A stretch of 23,787 bases of DNA from Spirochaetaceae bacterium (lineage in GTDB: Bacteria > Spirochaetota > Spirochaetia > SZUA-6 > Bin103). Location of the stretch: the NCBI GenBank assembly GCA_028820215.1, contig JAPPKD010000097.1, positions 1 to 23,787 of the forward strand, in the 5' to 3' direction. The notes beneath the pieces are model-generated. The model searched no databases. It had not been told where the DNA came from and worked only from the letters and a program-made list of their open reading frames with translations. Position numbers and translations under genes: made by a program. Of this stretch, positions 1 to 7,999 are shown in pieces. Position 1 is the stretch's first letter. Every line of letters begins with the position of its first letter.

Positions 1-46
1 TGTTTCTCCCATGCCAACGCCGGTCCGACCCGGCCGGTGGGGAAGC

Positions 47-75
47 TTGACAAGCCCGTTCAGGTATCCAATATT
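47..75 (+). promoter_or_regulatory. Sigma-70-like promoter of the ROK regulator
   Basis: A perfect TTGACA -35 box lies at 47-52, followed by a 17-bp spacer and AATATT at 70-75, which matches four of six -10 positions. Transcription would begin near 82, inside the dyad at 76-98, leaving a leader of about 30 nt before the GTG at 112. The AT-rich patch stands out in an otherwise GC-rich window. It is probably the main promoter of the downstream catabolic genes; no equally good promoter was seen between the regulator and the transporter genes. Confidence 0.6.
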
Positions 76-98
76 TAGTTCGTTCATGGAACGAACTA
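76..98. promoter_or_regulatory. Palindromic operator, probably for the ROK repressor
   Basis: Perfect 10-bp inverted repeats TAGTTCGTTC (76-85) and GAACGAACTA (89-98) flank a 3-bp centre ATG. The dyad begins directly after the -10 box and covers the expected transcription start, the classic place for repression by occlusion. ROK regulators (NagC, Mlc, XylR type) bind dyads with TTCG/CGAA cores, so the adjacent ROK protein is the obvious ligand and autoregulation is likely. The half-site GAACGAA recurs at 1446-1452 just ahead of the binding-protein gene, but without a partner arm. Confidence 0.65.
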
Positions 99-111
99 TG
101 AGGAACGCCGC

Positions 112-1398
112 GTGAGCCGCGCCGCGCGCATCTCCCGAGGCATCTCCCTGCGCATGGTCATGGAAGCCGTGATCCAGGGCGGTCCGATCTCTCGTGCGAG
201 CATCGCCAGGCAGACCGGCCTGTCCAAGCAGACCACGTCGGAAATCGCCCGCATCCTGGAGGCCGACGGCTGGATCCAGGAGACCGGCCGCACCAGCGGC
301 CACGTGGGCCGGATGGCCACCACCTACGAGGTGGTGCCGGACGCGGCCCTGTTCGCGGCCGTCGACCTGGGCGGCACCAAGGCGCGCACGGCGATCGCCG
401 ACCTCTCGTGCCGGATCGTCGCCGAGGAGGTGGAGCCGACCGCGCCGCGGGGCGGCCGGCACGTACCGCACCAGATCGCCCGCATGTGCCGCGCCGCGGC
501 GCGCCGGCAGGACATCCCCTTCGAGCGCGTGCGCGTCGCCGTCGTCGGCGTCCCGGGGGTCCCGGAGCGGGACTCCGGCCGCATCATGATGGCGCCGAAC
601 ATCGCCGGCCTCGACGCGTTCGACTTCGCCTCCGAGCTGGAGGACGCCCTGGACATGGAGGTCCACGTCGAGAACGACGTAAACCTCGCCGTGCAGGGCG
701 AGAACTGGCTCGGCGCGGGCGGCGGCGCGGACAACCTGGCGTTCATCGCGCTGGGGACCGGCATCGGCGCCGGTCTCGTCCTGGGCGGCCAACTGGTACG
801 CGGCGCCGCCGGCGCGGCCGGCGAGCTGGGCTTCCTGCCCTTCGGCACCGGTGCGCTGAGCCAACACGCGCAGGCGGAAGGCGCGCTCGAACGCATCGTC
901 GCCACCGACGGAATCCGCAGCCGCTACCAGGAGCGCTCGGGCCGGCAGGCGACCGTGCCTGAGATCTTCGACCGCGCCGACCGCGGCGACACGGATGCCG
1001 CGGGCGTGCTCGACGAGACCGCCGAGTACCTGGCGCGGGCGATCGTCGCCCTGTGCGCGCTGGCCGATCCCGGCACGGTGATCCTCGGCGGCTCGATCGG
1101 GGCGCGCGTCGAGCTGGTGGGACGCGTGCGCGCGCTGCTCGCCGGCGCCGTGCCCACTTCCGTCCGCATCGAGCCGAGCGCGCTCGGCGCGCGGGCGACC
1201 ATCGCCGGCGCCGCCGCCGTCGCGCTCGGCCACCTGCACAACACCCTGTTCGGGCCGGACGTGCCCGAAGCGGACATCACGCTCCCGCCCGCGCACATCA
1301 TCGCCTTCTCGGATGGTGAAGAACCCGCCGCCGGCAGCGCCGAGGCCGGCGACGGCGATCCGGGCCGCGGCCGCACGGGCAGCGAGGCGCTCCGATGA
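112..1398 (+). CDS. ROK-family transcriptional regulator
   Basis: The product has 428 residues. An N-terminal winged helix-turn-helix occupies roughly residues 8-60 (QTGLSKQTTSEIARILEADG), followed by an actin-like ROK domain. That domain has the phosphate-loop motif DLGGTKARTAI, the END motif with Asp189 in the kinase catalytic position, and the glycine-rich ALGTGIGAGLVLGGQLVRG segment. The usual ROK zinc motif CxCGxxGCxE after GAAGELGF is absent and replaced by a cysteine-free stretch. The last 40 or so residues are a low-complexity Gly/Ala/Glu tail. The GTG start at 112 is preceded by AGGA at 101-104. It stands first in the transporter cluster behind a dyad, so it is most likely a sugar-responsive repressor of these genes. 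A sugar kinase role is less likely because of the DNA-binding domain. Confidence 0.9.
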   Translation: MSRAARISRGISLRMVMEAVIQGGPISRASIARQTGLSKQTTSEIARILEADGWIQETGRTSGHVGRMATTYEVVPDAALFAAVDLGGTKARTAIADLSCRIVAEEVEPTAPRGGRHVPHQIARMCRAAARRQDIPFERVRVAVVGVPGVPERDSGRIMMAPNIAGLDAFDFASELEDALDMEVHVENDVNLAVQGENWLGAGGGADNLAFIALGTGIGAGLVLGGQLVRGAAGAAGELGFLPFGTGALSQHAQAEGALERIVATDGIRSRYQERSGRQATVPEIFDRADRGDTDAAGVLDETAEYLARAIVALCALADPGTVILGGSIGARVELVGRVRALLAGAVPTSVRIEPSALGARATIAGAAAVALGHLHNTLFGPDVPEADITLPPAHIIAFSDGEEPAAGSAEAGDGDPGRGRTGSEALR

Positions 1399-1448
1399 CG
1401 ATGAGCGCCGCGGCCCCGCCCTGTCCGCCACACGCGCGTCAGACCGAA

Positions 1449-1476
1449 CGAAGGAGGACGACCCGTGTGCACCTGA
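1449..1476 (+). other. Strong ribosome site followed by a three-codon ORF
   Basis: AAGGAGGA at 1451-1458 sits 6 nt before GTG-TGC-ACC-TGA (1465-1476). Nearly the same element, CCGAAGGAGGAC, recurs at 1529-1540 and is the real ribosome site of the binding-protein gene. It looks like a duplicated translation-start region; whether ribosomes use the first copy is unknown. Confidence 0.3.
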
Positions 1477-1546
1477 ATCCTGCGCCGACCACCGGGCTGC
1501 CGACGGCCCGACACATCCGAAGACTCGACCGAAGGAGGACCATGAC

Positions 1547-2620
1547 ATGTCCACGCATCTGATCCTGATCCGACGGCTTGCCGTGCTCGCCGTCGCCGCC
1601 GCGGCCCTCGTCGCCGCGCTGCCGGCCATGGCGGAGACCATCGGCCCGCAAGGGGAATCGGCGACCCCGTCGCAGACCGTGACCGTCTCCGACGACGGCA
1701 CCGCACAGCTCAAGGGAGGCGGCCACACCGCGGCGCTGCTGTGGCACGACCAGTCGGACTTCACGAACGCCGTCACCGCCGGCGCGACCGACGAGTTCAC
1801 CCGGCTGGGAATCGAGGTGATCGCCACCACCAACGCCGCCTTCGACGCGGCCAAGCAGCGCAGCGACATCGAGACCGCGCTGGTCAAGCAGCCCAGCATC
1901 ATCCTGTCGCTGCCGCTCGATCCGGTGACCTCCGCGGAGGCGTTCCGGGCGGCGGTCGCCGACGGCGTGAAGCTGGTGTTCCTGTCGAATCTTCCGAACG
2001 GCTACGTGCACGGCGTCGACTACGCCGCGATCGTCACCGACGACCTGTTCCAGATGGGCAAGCAGGCGGCGGACGCCCTCGCCGAGGCCATGGGCGGCTC
2101 GGGCACGGTCGGCTGGATCTTTCACGACGCCGCCTACTACGTCACCAACCAGCGCGACAACGCCTTCAAGACCACGATCGAGAACGACTATCCGGACATC
2201 ACCATCGTCGCCGAGCAGGGCATCAGCGATCCGGCCCGCGCCGAGGAGATCGCCAACGCCATGTTGCTGCGCCATCCCGACCTGGGCGGCGTCTACGTCA
2301 CCTGGGCAGGCCCGGCCGAGGGGGTGCTGGCATCGCTGCGCGCGGCCGGCAACAAGACCACCCGGATCGTCACCCTCGACCTGAGCGAGCCGATCGCGCT
2401 CGACATGGTGCAGGGCGGCAACGTCGTGGCCATCGTCGCCGACGAGGCCTACGAGCTGGGCCGCGCGATGGCGGCCGCCGGCGCACGGGCGCTGCTCGGC
2501 GAACCGACGCCGCCGTTCGTGGTCGCGCCCGCGATCACGGTCAACGCGGACAACGTCGCCGAAGGCTGGCAGACGTCCCTGAACCGCGATGCACCGAAGA
2601 GCGTCCTGGAGGCGAGCTAA
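1547..2620 (+). CDS. Sugar ABC transporter substrate-binding protein (RbsB-like)
   Basis: A 357-residue periplasmic binding protein of the type-1 sugar-binding fold (Peripla_BP_4). It has a Sec signal peptide with Arg-Arg at 9-10, a hydrophobic core at about 11-25 and a probable AMA-E cleavage near residue 29; no lipobox cysteine is present. The mature part shows typical features: an early WHDQSDFTNAVTAGATDEF strand-helix, repeated SIILSLPLDP-type strands, and the hinge region GGVYVTWAGPAEGVLASL. The ATG at 1547 is chosen because AAGGAGGA (1532-1539) lies 7 nt upstream and the signal peptide begins there; longer in-frame extensions are low-complexity. It would capture the substrate for the permease and ATPase encoded just downstream. 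The ligand cannot be read from sequence; monosaccharide or amino-sugar derivative is inferred from the fold and neighbours. Confidence 0.9.
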   Translation: MSTHLILIRRLAVLAVAAAALVAALPAMAETIGPQGESATPSQTVTVSDDGTAQLKGGGHTAALLWHDQSDFTNAVTAGATDEFTRLGIEVIATTNAAFDAAKQRSDIETALVKQPSIILSLPLDPVTSAEAFRAAVADGVKLVFLSNLPNGYVHGVDYAAIVTDDLFQMGKQAADALAEAMGGSGTVGWIFHDAAYYVTNQRDNAFKTTIENDYPDITIVAEQGISDPARAEEIANAMLLRHPDLGGVYVTWAGPAEGVLASLRAAGNKTTRIVTLDLSEPIALDMVQGGNVVAIVADEAYELGRAMAAAGARALLGEPTPPFVVAPAITVNADNVAEGWQTSLNRDAPKSVLEAS

Positions 2621-2639
2621 GATAGGGCGACCTCGACCT

Positions 2640-2676
2640 GCCCCGGCCGGACACGGACCGCGTGCCCGGCCGGGGC
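2640..2676 (+). terminator. Strong intercistronic hairpin without U-tract
   Basis: CCCCGGCCGG (2641-2650) pairs with CCGGCCGGGG (2666-2675), extended outward by G2640-C2676 and inward, after an A/C mismatch, by CACG/CGTG around a 5-nt loop. No run of T follows. Such hairpins after a binding-protein gene commonly protect its mRNA or attenuate read-through, so that the binding protein is made in excess over the permease; that role is inferred here. Confidence 0.55.
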
Positions 2677-2737
2677 GGCCGCGGACGCTGAGGCTTGAGC
2701 GGGGAGGCCGAGGTTGAGCGGGAGGACGGAAAGCATC

Positions 2738-3691
2738 ATGGCCGGCCGGCTGCGACGCGCGATCGCCTTCGATCCGCGCAACTACGTAGTCTACCTCGGC
2801 TTCCTGGCGATCTTCGTCTTCTTCACCGTGACCCTGGGCCAGTACGGCTTCGCCAGCGTCCGCAACCTGTCCAACATCGTCCTGCAGACCGCGCCGGCGA
2901 CGGTGCTGGCGGTCGGCGTGGTGTTCGTGCTGTCGGCGGGCGAGATCGATCTGTCGTTCGGCTCGATCGTCGCCGTGGCGGCGCTGGCCGCCTCGGTGGT
3001 CATGGGCGAGCAGCCCATGGCGCTCGGGATCATCGCCGGCCTGGGGGCCGGCATCCTGATCGGACTGCTGAACGGCGCGCTGGTCGCATACGTGCGGCTG
3101 CCCTCCTTCCTGGTGACGCTGGCCACCCTCGGGCTGTTCGCCGGGGTGGCGCGGGCGATGACCAACCTGCGCTCCATTCCCGTGACCAACGACGCGTTCA
3201 CGGGGTTCTTCGGATCGGGGTCGCTGGCCGGCATCCCGTCGCTGGTGCTGTGGACGGTGGCGGTGGTGGCCGCCGGCCACTTCGTCTACCGGGAGACCCG
3301 GCTGGGCGCGCACGTGCTGGCGACCGGCGACAACCCGCGCGCGGCCGAGGCGGCCGGCATCAACGTGCCGCGCGTGCGCCTGACCGTGCTGGCCATCAGC
3401 GGCGGCTGCGCCGGGCTCGCCGGGCTGCTGTACGCGGGCCGGCTGCAGGCGGCGAAGTACACGCTCGGCGAGAGCGACCTGATGACCGTGCTCGCCGCCG
3501 TCATCGTCGGCGGCACGCTGCTCTCAGGCGGCAAGGGCTCGGTCGTCGGCGCGCTGGTCGGGTCGCTGCTCATGGGCATGCTGAACAACGGCCTCATCCT
3601 GATGGGGCTCTCGGTCTCCGAACAGATGATCGTGCGCGGCCTGATCATCCTCGGCGCGGTGGCCGTGTCCCTGCGGGAGACGAACCGGTGA
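2738..3691 (+). CDS. Sugar ABC transporter permease (RbsC/AraH-type)
   Basis: A 317-residue integral membrane protein of the BPD_transp_2 family, rich in hydrophobic segments (about 8-10). It carries the family's SAGEIDLSFGSIVAV motif early on, the cytoplasmic loop GAHVLATGDNPRAAEAAGINV, and the late GGTLLSGGKGSVVGALVGS segment. It would form the membrane channel together with the ATPase at 4904. The start is ambiguous: ATG 2738 has GGGAGG 12 nt upstream, while TTG 2714 has GGGGAGG (2701-2707) at a better 6-nt spacing and would add eight residues. The stretch TTGAGCGGG(G)AGG is tandemly duplicated here (2695-2707 and 2714-2725), which creates both candidate sites. Confidence 0.9.
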   Translation: MAGRLRRAIAFDPRNYVVYLGFLAIFVFFTVTLGQYGFASVRNLSNIVLQTAPATVLAVGVVFVLSAGEIDLSFGSIVAVAALAASVVMGEQPMALGIIAGLGAGILIGLLNGALVAYVRLPSFLVTLATLGLFAGVARAMTNLRSIPVTNDAFTGFFGSGSLAGIPSLVLWTVAVVAAGHFVYRETRLGAHVLATGDNPRAAEAAGINVPRVRLTVLAISGGCAGLAGLLYAGRLQAAKYTLGESDLMTVLAAVIVGGTLLSGGKGSVVGALVGSLLMGMLNNGLILMGLSVSEQMIVRGLIILGAVAVSLRETNR

Positions 3692-3707
3692 GCACGGGGA
3701 GGAAGCG

Positions 3708-4907
3708 ATGTTTCTGAACGTCCTCCGACGCCGCAACCCGGACCTGGTGGAGGCGGCGATCGCCCTGCACCAGGCGGGCCGCATACCCGCGAACTGCTAC
3801 GTCCTCGACCTGGACGCGGTGGAGGACAACGCGCGCGCGTTCAAGGAGCGCGCGGACACGCTCGGCCTCGCCGTGTTCGCGATGACCAAGCAGGTCGGAC
3901 GCAACAGCGGCTTCTGCCGGGCGCTGCAGCGCGGCGGCATCGACCGCGCGGTGGCCGTCGACATGGCATGCGCGCGCCCCGTCCGGGCGGCCGGCATGCG
4001 CGTCGGGCACCTCGGCCACCTGGTGCAGGTGCCGCGCTTCGAGGCGGACGCCGCCGCCCGCGACATCGCGCCGGACTACTGGACGGTGTTCAGCGAAGCC
4101 AAGGCGAGCGAGGCGGCCGGCGCCGCGCACCGGGCAGGCCGCACCCAGAAGCTGCTCGCCCGCATCCAGGCCGCGGGCGACACCTTCTACCGCGGGCACG
4201 AGGGCGGCTTCGATGCGGCCGAGATCGCCGCGGTGGCGGCCGAGCTGGATGCCCTGGACGGCGCCCGCTTCGCCGGGATCACCACCTTTCCCGCGCTGCT
4301 GTTCGACCACGAGACCGGGACCGTCTCCCCCACTCCCAACCTGGCCACCCTGAGCCGTGCGCGTGAGGCCCTGGAGCGAGCCGGCTACCCCGGCATCGAG
4401 ATCAATGCGCCCGGCACCACGTCGGCGGTCGTGCTGCAGGCGCTGGCCGGCGCCGGGGCGACGCAATGCGAGCCGGGCAACGGTCTGCACGGCACCACGC
4501 CCCTGCACGCCATCCGGGACCTTCCCGAGGTCCCGGCCATGCTCTACGTGACCGAGGTGTCGCACCTGCACGGCGGGCGCGCCTACGCGTTCGGCGGCGG
4601 GCTCTACATCGACCCGGTGTTCCCGGACTACCAGGTGAGGGCGCTCGTCGCGGCCGAGCCGACGGTCGCCGACGCGGCGCTGGCCGACGTGGAGATGCCC
4701 GCGGCCGCGGCCATCGACTACTACGCGATGGTCGATGCCGGCGGGCGCGTGCGGCCCCGCCCCGGCGACTCGGTCGTGTTTTGCTTCCGCGCGCAGGCCT
4801 TCGTGACCCGAGCGTACGTGGCCGGCGTCACCGGGGTACGGAGCGGCGACCCGGCGGTGGAGACGCTCGAGAACGGCTTCGGCCGGACGGAGCCGTGGCC
4901 GGCATGA
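3708..4907 (+). CDS. YhfX-like PLP-dependent fold-III enzyme (alanine racemase-type domain)
   Basis: A 399-residue protein with an N-terminal alanine-racemase-like barrel. The strand VFAMTKQVGRN contains Lys61, the expected Schiff-base lysine for pyridoxal phosphate; GITTFPALLF and EINAPGTTSAVVL are later barrel strands. The C-terminal part (from about residue 270) is a beta-domain with conserved HLHGGRAYAFGGGLY. It matches the general plan of the E. coli YhfX group, whose reaction is not established; fold-III relatives are racemases, D-threonine aldolases or decarboxylases. The start follows GGGGAGG (3696-3702), 16 bp after the permease stop, and the stop overlaps the ATPase start (ATGA 4904-4907). 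Lying between the permease and its ATPase, it almost certainly acts on the imported compound. Confidence 0.8.
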   Translation: MFLNVLRRRNPDLVEAAIALHQAGRIPANCYVLDLDAVEDNARAFKERADTLGLAVFAMTKQVGRNSGFCRALQRGGIDRAVAVDMACARPVRAAGMRVGHLGHLVQVPRFEADAAARDIAPDYWTVFSEAKASEAAGAAHRAGRTQKLLARIQAAGDTFYRGHEGGFDAAEIAAVAAELDALDGARFAGITTFPALLFDHETGTVSPTPNLATLSRAREALERAGYPGIEINAPGTTSAVVLQALAGAGATQCEPGNGLHGTTPLHAIRDLPEVPAMLYVTEVSHLHGGRAYAFGGGLYIDPVFPDYQVRALVAAEPTVADAALADVEMPAAAAIDYYAMVDAGGRVRPRPGDSVVFCFRAQAFVTRAYVAGVTGVRSGDPAVETLENGFGRTEPWPA

Positions 4908-5653
4908 GCACCGCTGCCGCGACGGCCCCGGTCCTGAGCCTGCGGAACATCCGCAAGACCTTCGGCGGCGTGGTGGCGCTGGAGGATTTCTCGCTCGATC
5001 TGCATCCCGGCCGGATCGTGGCGCTGGTCGGCGACAACGGCGCCGGCAAGTCGACGGTGGTCAAGGTCATCTGCGGCGTGCATGCGCCGGACTCCGGCGC
5101 GATGCTGCTGGACGGGCAGCCGGCCTCGTTCCGGGACGCGCGCGGCGCCCGCGCGCACGGCGTGGAGGTCGTCCACCAGGACCTGGCCCTGGCCAGCCGG
5201 CAGTCGGTCTACATGAACGTGTTCCTGGGTCGCGAGGAGACCACGGGACCGGTCCGGCGGCTGCACCGCGTGCGCATGATCCGCGAGACGCAGCGGCTGC
5301 TCGACGTTCTCGACGTGCACGTGCCGTCGGTCAGATCGGCGGTCCGCGTGCTGTCCGGCGGTCAGCGGCAAGGCATCGCCATCGCCCGCGCAACCCATTG
5401 GGCGCGGAAGATCATCCTGCTCGACGAGCCCACCGCCGCGCTGGGCGTGGCGGAGACGGCCAAGGTGGAGCGGCAGATCGACGCCCTGCGCGCCCGCGAG
5501 CTGGCCATCCTGATGGTCAGCCACAACCTCGACCAAGTGTTCCGGCTCGCCGACGAGGTGTGCGTGCTGCGGCGCGGCGCCCGCGTGGGCGTGCGCGCCA
5601 TCGCCGACACCGACCGCAACCAGGTCGTCTCCATGGTGACGGGGGTTGAGTGA
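4904..5653 (+). CDS. Sugar ABC transporter ATP-binding protein (single domain)
   Basis: A 249-residue ABC ATPase. Walker A GDNGAGKST is at residues 43-51, a Q-loop at VVHQDLAL, the signature LSGGQ at 150-154, Walker B ILLDEP with Asp174-Glu175, and the H-loop at MVSHN. Many ribose-type systems use a fused double ATPase of about 500 residues; this is a single-domain version like XylG-short or FrcA proteins, so it should act as a homodimer. The ATG at 4904 overlaps the stop of the PLP enzyme gene (ATGA) and its own stop overlaps the next gene's GTG (GTGA 5650-5653), indicating translational coupling on both sides. Confidence 0.92.
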   Translation: MSTAAATAPVLSLRNIRKTFGGVVALEDFSLDLHPGRIVALVGDNGAGKSTVVKVICGVHAPDSGAMLLDGQPASFRDARGARAHGVEVVHQDLALASRQSVYMNVFLGREETTGPVRRLHRVRMIRETQRLLDVLDVHVPSVRSAVRVLSGGQRQGIAIARATHWARKIILLDEPTAALGVAETAKVERQIDALRARELAILMVSHNLDQVFRLADEVCVLRRGARVGVRAIADTDRNQVVSMVTGVE

Positions 5654-6714
5654 GCATGACCGGCAGCCCTACCGCCATGGCCCGCGAGATCGCCGAGATC
5701 CCGGCGGTCGCCGCCCGGCAGGTGTCGCTCGGGCTGGCCGACTACCGGGCGATCGGCGCCCGGCTGCGCCGGCTCGCGCCGGCGGTGATCGTGACCTGCG
5801 CGCGCGGCAGCTCCGACAACGCGTCCGTGTACCTGAAGTACCTGGTGGAGACCCGCATCGGCATCCCGGTGGCGGCGATCGGTCCGTCGGTCGCCTCGGT
5901 CTACGACGCGCGGCTGTCGCTGGACCGGGCGGTGTGCGTGACCATCTCGCAGTCCGGGGGCAGCCCCGACCTGGTCTCCCTGCAGGACCACGCGCGCGCG
6001 GGCGGCGCCGCGGCGCTGGCGCTGCTCAACACGCCGGACTCGCCGGTCGGGTCCGCCGCGGACGAGGTCGTCCCGGTCATGGCCGGACCGGAGACGGCCG
6101 TGGCCGCGACCAAGTCGCTGGTCGCCTCGCTGGTCGCGATCGCCGGCATCGTCGCCGGCTGGACGGAGGACGACGATCTGGCGCGCGGGCTGGAGGCGCT
6201 TCCGGAGTCGCTCGCCGCGTCGCTGGCGTGCCGCTGGGAGCACGCCCTGCCGGCCGTGGCAGACGCGAACTCCCTGTACGTGATCGGCCGCGGCCCCGGC
6301 TACGCCATCGCGCGGGAGGCGGCGCTGAAGCTCAAGGAGACCTGCCGCCTGCACGCGGAGGCCTACAGCGCCGCGGAGGTCCGGCACGGGCCGATCGCGA
6401 TCGCCCGCAGCCGCCCCCGCGACCGGTTCGTGGCCCTGATGTTCCATGCCAGGGACGCCAGCCGGGCGAGCCTGGAGCAGGCGTGCGCGGCGATGCGTGG
6501 CATCGGTGCGCCTGTGTTCGTCGCGGATTCCGAGGGCCGCGGCGAGTCGGCTCTGCCCGAGTCGGCGCTGCCGGTTGCAGCGGCAGCCCATCCCCTGCTC
6601 GATCCGATCTGTCAGATCACGAGCTTCTACCGCTTCGTGGAGGCGCTCTCGGCGGAGCTGGGCGAGGATCCCGACCGGCCCGAGCACCTGCGCAAGGTCA
6701 CGGAGACGCTGTGA
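5650..6714 (+). CDS. Double-SIS sugar-phosphate enzyme (GlmS isomerase-domain/NagB-II-like)
   Basis: A 354-residue protein with two SIS domains and no glutaminase domain. The first has CARGSSDNASVYLKY and TISQSGGSPDLVSL. The second has IGRGPGYAIAREAALKLKE and SAAEVRHGPIAIA. Glu230 and His246 are spaced exactly like the catalytic Glu and His of the GlmS isomerase domain, and the C-terminal RKVTETL keeps a Lys in the place of the GlmS active-site lysine. Such stand-alone proteins include NagB-II glucosamine-6-phosphate deaminases, AgaS and fructosamine-6-phosphate deglycases (FrlB type). Deamination or deglycation of an amino-sugar phosphate is therefore the best guess. GTG 5650 overlaps the ATPase stop; ATG 5656 is an alternative start. 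No dedicated sugar kinase was seen in the operon apart from the ROK protein. Confidence 0.82.
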   Translation: MSMTGSPTAMAREIAEIPAVAARQVSLGLADYRAIGARLRRLAPAVIVTCARGSSDNASVYLKYLVETRIGIPVAAIGPSVASVYDARLSLDRAVCVTISQSGGSPDLVSLQDHARAGGAAALALLNTPDSPVGSAADEVVPVMAGPETAVAATKSLVASLVAIAGIVAGWTEDDDLARGLEALPESLAASLACRWEHALPAVADANSLYVIGRGPGYAIAREAALKLKETCRLHAEAYSAAEVRHGPIAIARSRPRDRFVALMFHARDASRASLEQACAAMRGIGAPVFVADSEGRGESALPESALPVAAAAHPLLDPICQITSFYRFVEALSAELGEDPDRPEHLRKVTETL

Positions 6715-7989
6715 ATGGCTGGCGCAGACCAAGCGGCGATCGTCGCCGACGCGATCGACGCGCAGAGCCTGGTCGACCTGGTCGTCGCGGCGGTCGCGGT
6801 GCCGAGCGTCACCCCTGACGAGGCGCGGTTCGCGGCCTGGGTCCGGGACGAGCTTGCGCGCGGGGGCTGGGATGAGGTCGAACTCCGCGACGCCGAGCCG
6901 GGACGGCCCAACGTCTACGCCGCGAGCGGGGCCGGCGCCGGTCGCTCGCTGGTGCTGGCCGGCCACCTCGACACCGTGCACGGCGACGACTGGGCCGCGC
7001 ACTGGCGTGGCACCGACCGCGCCGATCCGTTCGCCGCCCGCCTCGTCGACGGGGAGATCTGGGGACGGGGCGCCGCCGACCTCAAGGGCGGCATCTGCAC
7101 CATCATCGAGGTGCTGCGCGCGGTCCGCCGCGCCGGCTTCCGGCTGCGCGGCCGCGTCCACGGGCTGTTCGTATGCGACGAGGAGTCGGGCCAGCCGGGC
7201 TGCGGCCTGTCCGCCGGCATGCGCGCGGCCGTCCGCCACCTGTTCGCGGGCTCCGGCGCGACGCCGGACTTCGCCATCTACGCCGAGCCCACCGACGCTG
7301 CGGTGTACACGGCACAGATGGGGTTCCTGATCGCGGAGATCACCCTCACCGGCCGCTCCGCCTACTTCGGCACCCCGGAGCAGGGCGTCGATGCCCTGCG
7401 AGCAGGACATGCCCTGCTCGACGCGCTCTGGAAGCACGACCGGGCGCTCCGCTCGGGCGACGCGCACGACCTGCTCGGCGGCCGCTTCCTGTTGGTCACC
7501 CACGTCCGCGCAGGCGAGAGCATCGCGGTCCCGGAGCGGTTCGAGCTGTCGCTGATCCGCAAGCTGCTTCCCGGCGACGACCTGGACCAGGCGGCCGACG
7601 CCTTGCGCGGCATCGCCGCCGGCATCGCCGGTGAGTTCGGCGTGGCACAGGATGTGCGGTTCACCGCGCCCCGCGACCACCCGGTCGGCGGCACGCCCGA
7701 CGAGGTGCCGTCCGACCATCCCGGCGTGGCGGCGCTCGCCCGGTGCATCGCGGCGACGACCGGCGCGGATGCCCGCATCGAGGGCGCTCCCTACTGGTCG
7801 GAGAAGCCGCTCCTGCACGCCGTGGACATCCCCGGGGTCTACTTCGCCGCGGGCGACATCTCACACTGCCACACGGCGTTCGAACGGCTACCGGTCGATC
7901 AGCTCGTGGCGGTGGCCCGCACGCTGGCCCACTTCGTGGTGTCGTGGTGCGGCGTGACGGAGGATACGCCGGCGACCGTCATGCAGTAG
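6715..7989 (+). CDS. M20-family metallo-amidohydrolase (ArgE/DapE/YgeY-like)
   Basis: A 424-residue zinc peptidase/deacylase. The metal and catalytic set is visible: H84-x-D86 in LAGHLDTVHG, D122 in GRGAADLKGG, E156-E157 in CDEESGQPGCG, E191 in YAEPTD, and the C-terminal His386 in GDISHCHTAFERLP. The dimerisation domain (about 195-310) begins at GRSAYFGTPEQGVDA, where Tyr replaces the His that many relatives have in GxxAHSS. The ATG abuts the SIS gene stop with no gap, so it is in the same operon. Family members cleave N-acyl or peptide bonds of amino acids and small conjugates; here it may release an acyl or aminoacyl group from the imported compound. No signal peptide is seen, so it should be cytoplasmic. 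Confidence 0.88.
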   Translation: MAGADQAAIVADAIDAQSLVDLVVAAVAVPSVTPDEARFAAWVRDELARGGWDEVELRDAEPGRPNVYAASGAGAGRSLVLAGHLDTVHGDDWAAHWRGTDRADPFAARLVDGEIWGRGAADLKGGICTIIEVLRAVRRAGFRLRGRVHGLFVCDEESGQPGCGLSAGMRAAVRHLFAGSGATPDFAIYAEPTDAAVYTAQMGFLIAEITLTGRSAYFGTPEQGVDALRAGHALLDALWKHDRALRSGDAHDLLGGRFLLVTHVRAGESIAVPERFELSLIRKLLPGDDLDQAADALRGIAAGIAGEFGVAQDVRFTAPRDHPVGGTPDEVPSDHPGVAALARCIAATTGADARIEGAPYWSEKPLLHAVDIPGVYFAAGDISHCHTAFERLPVDQLVAVARTLAHFVVSWCGVTEDTPATVMQ

Positions 7990-7999
7990 GCTCAACGCC

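Noticed and set aside
1439..3313. Long minus-strand open frame opposite the binding protein and permease genes
   Set aside because: It is a low-complexity, Arg/Gly/His-rich translation typical of the antisense of GC-rich genes, and both plus-strand genes have clear family motifs and ribosome sites.
5362..7818. 818-codon minus-strand open frame
   Set aside because: It lies opposite three well-supported genes (ABC ATPase, SIS, M20), shows no domain and has biased composition; it is a GC-codon shadow.
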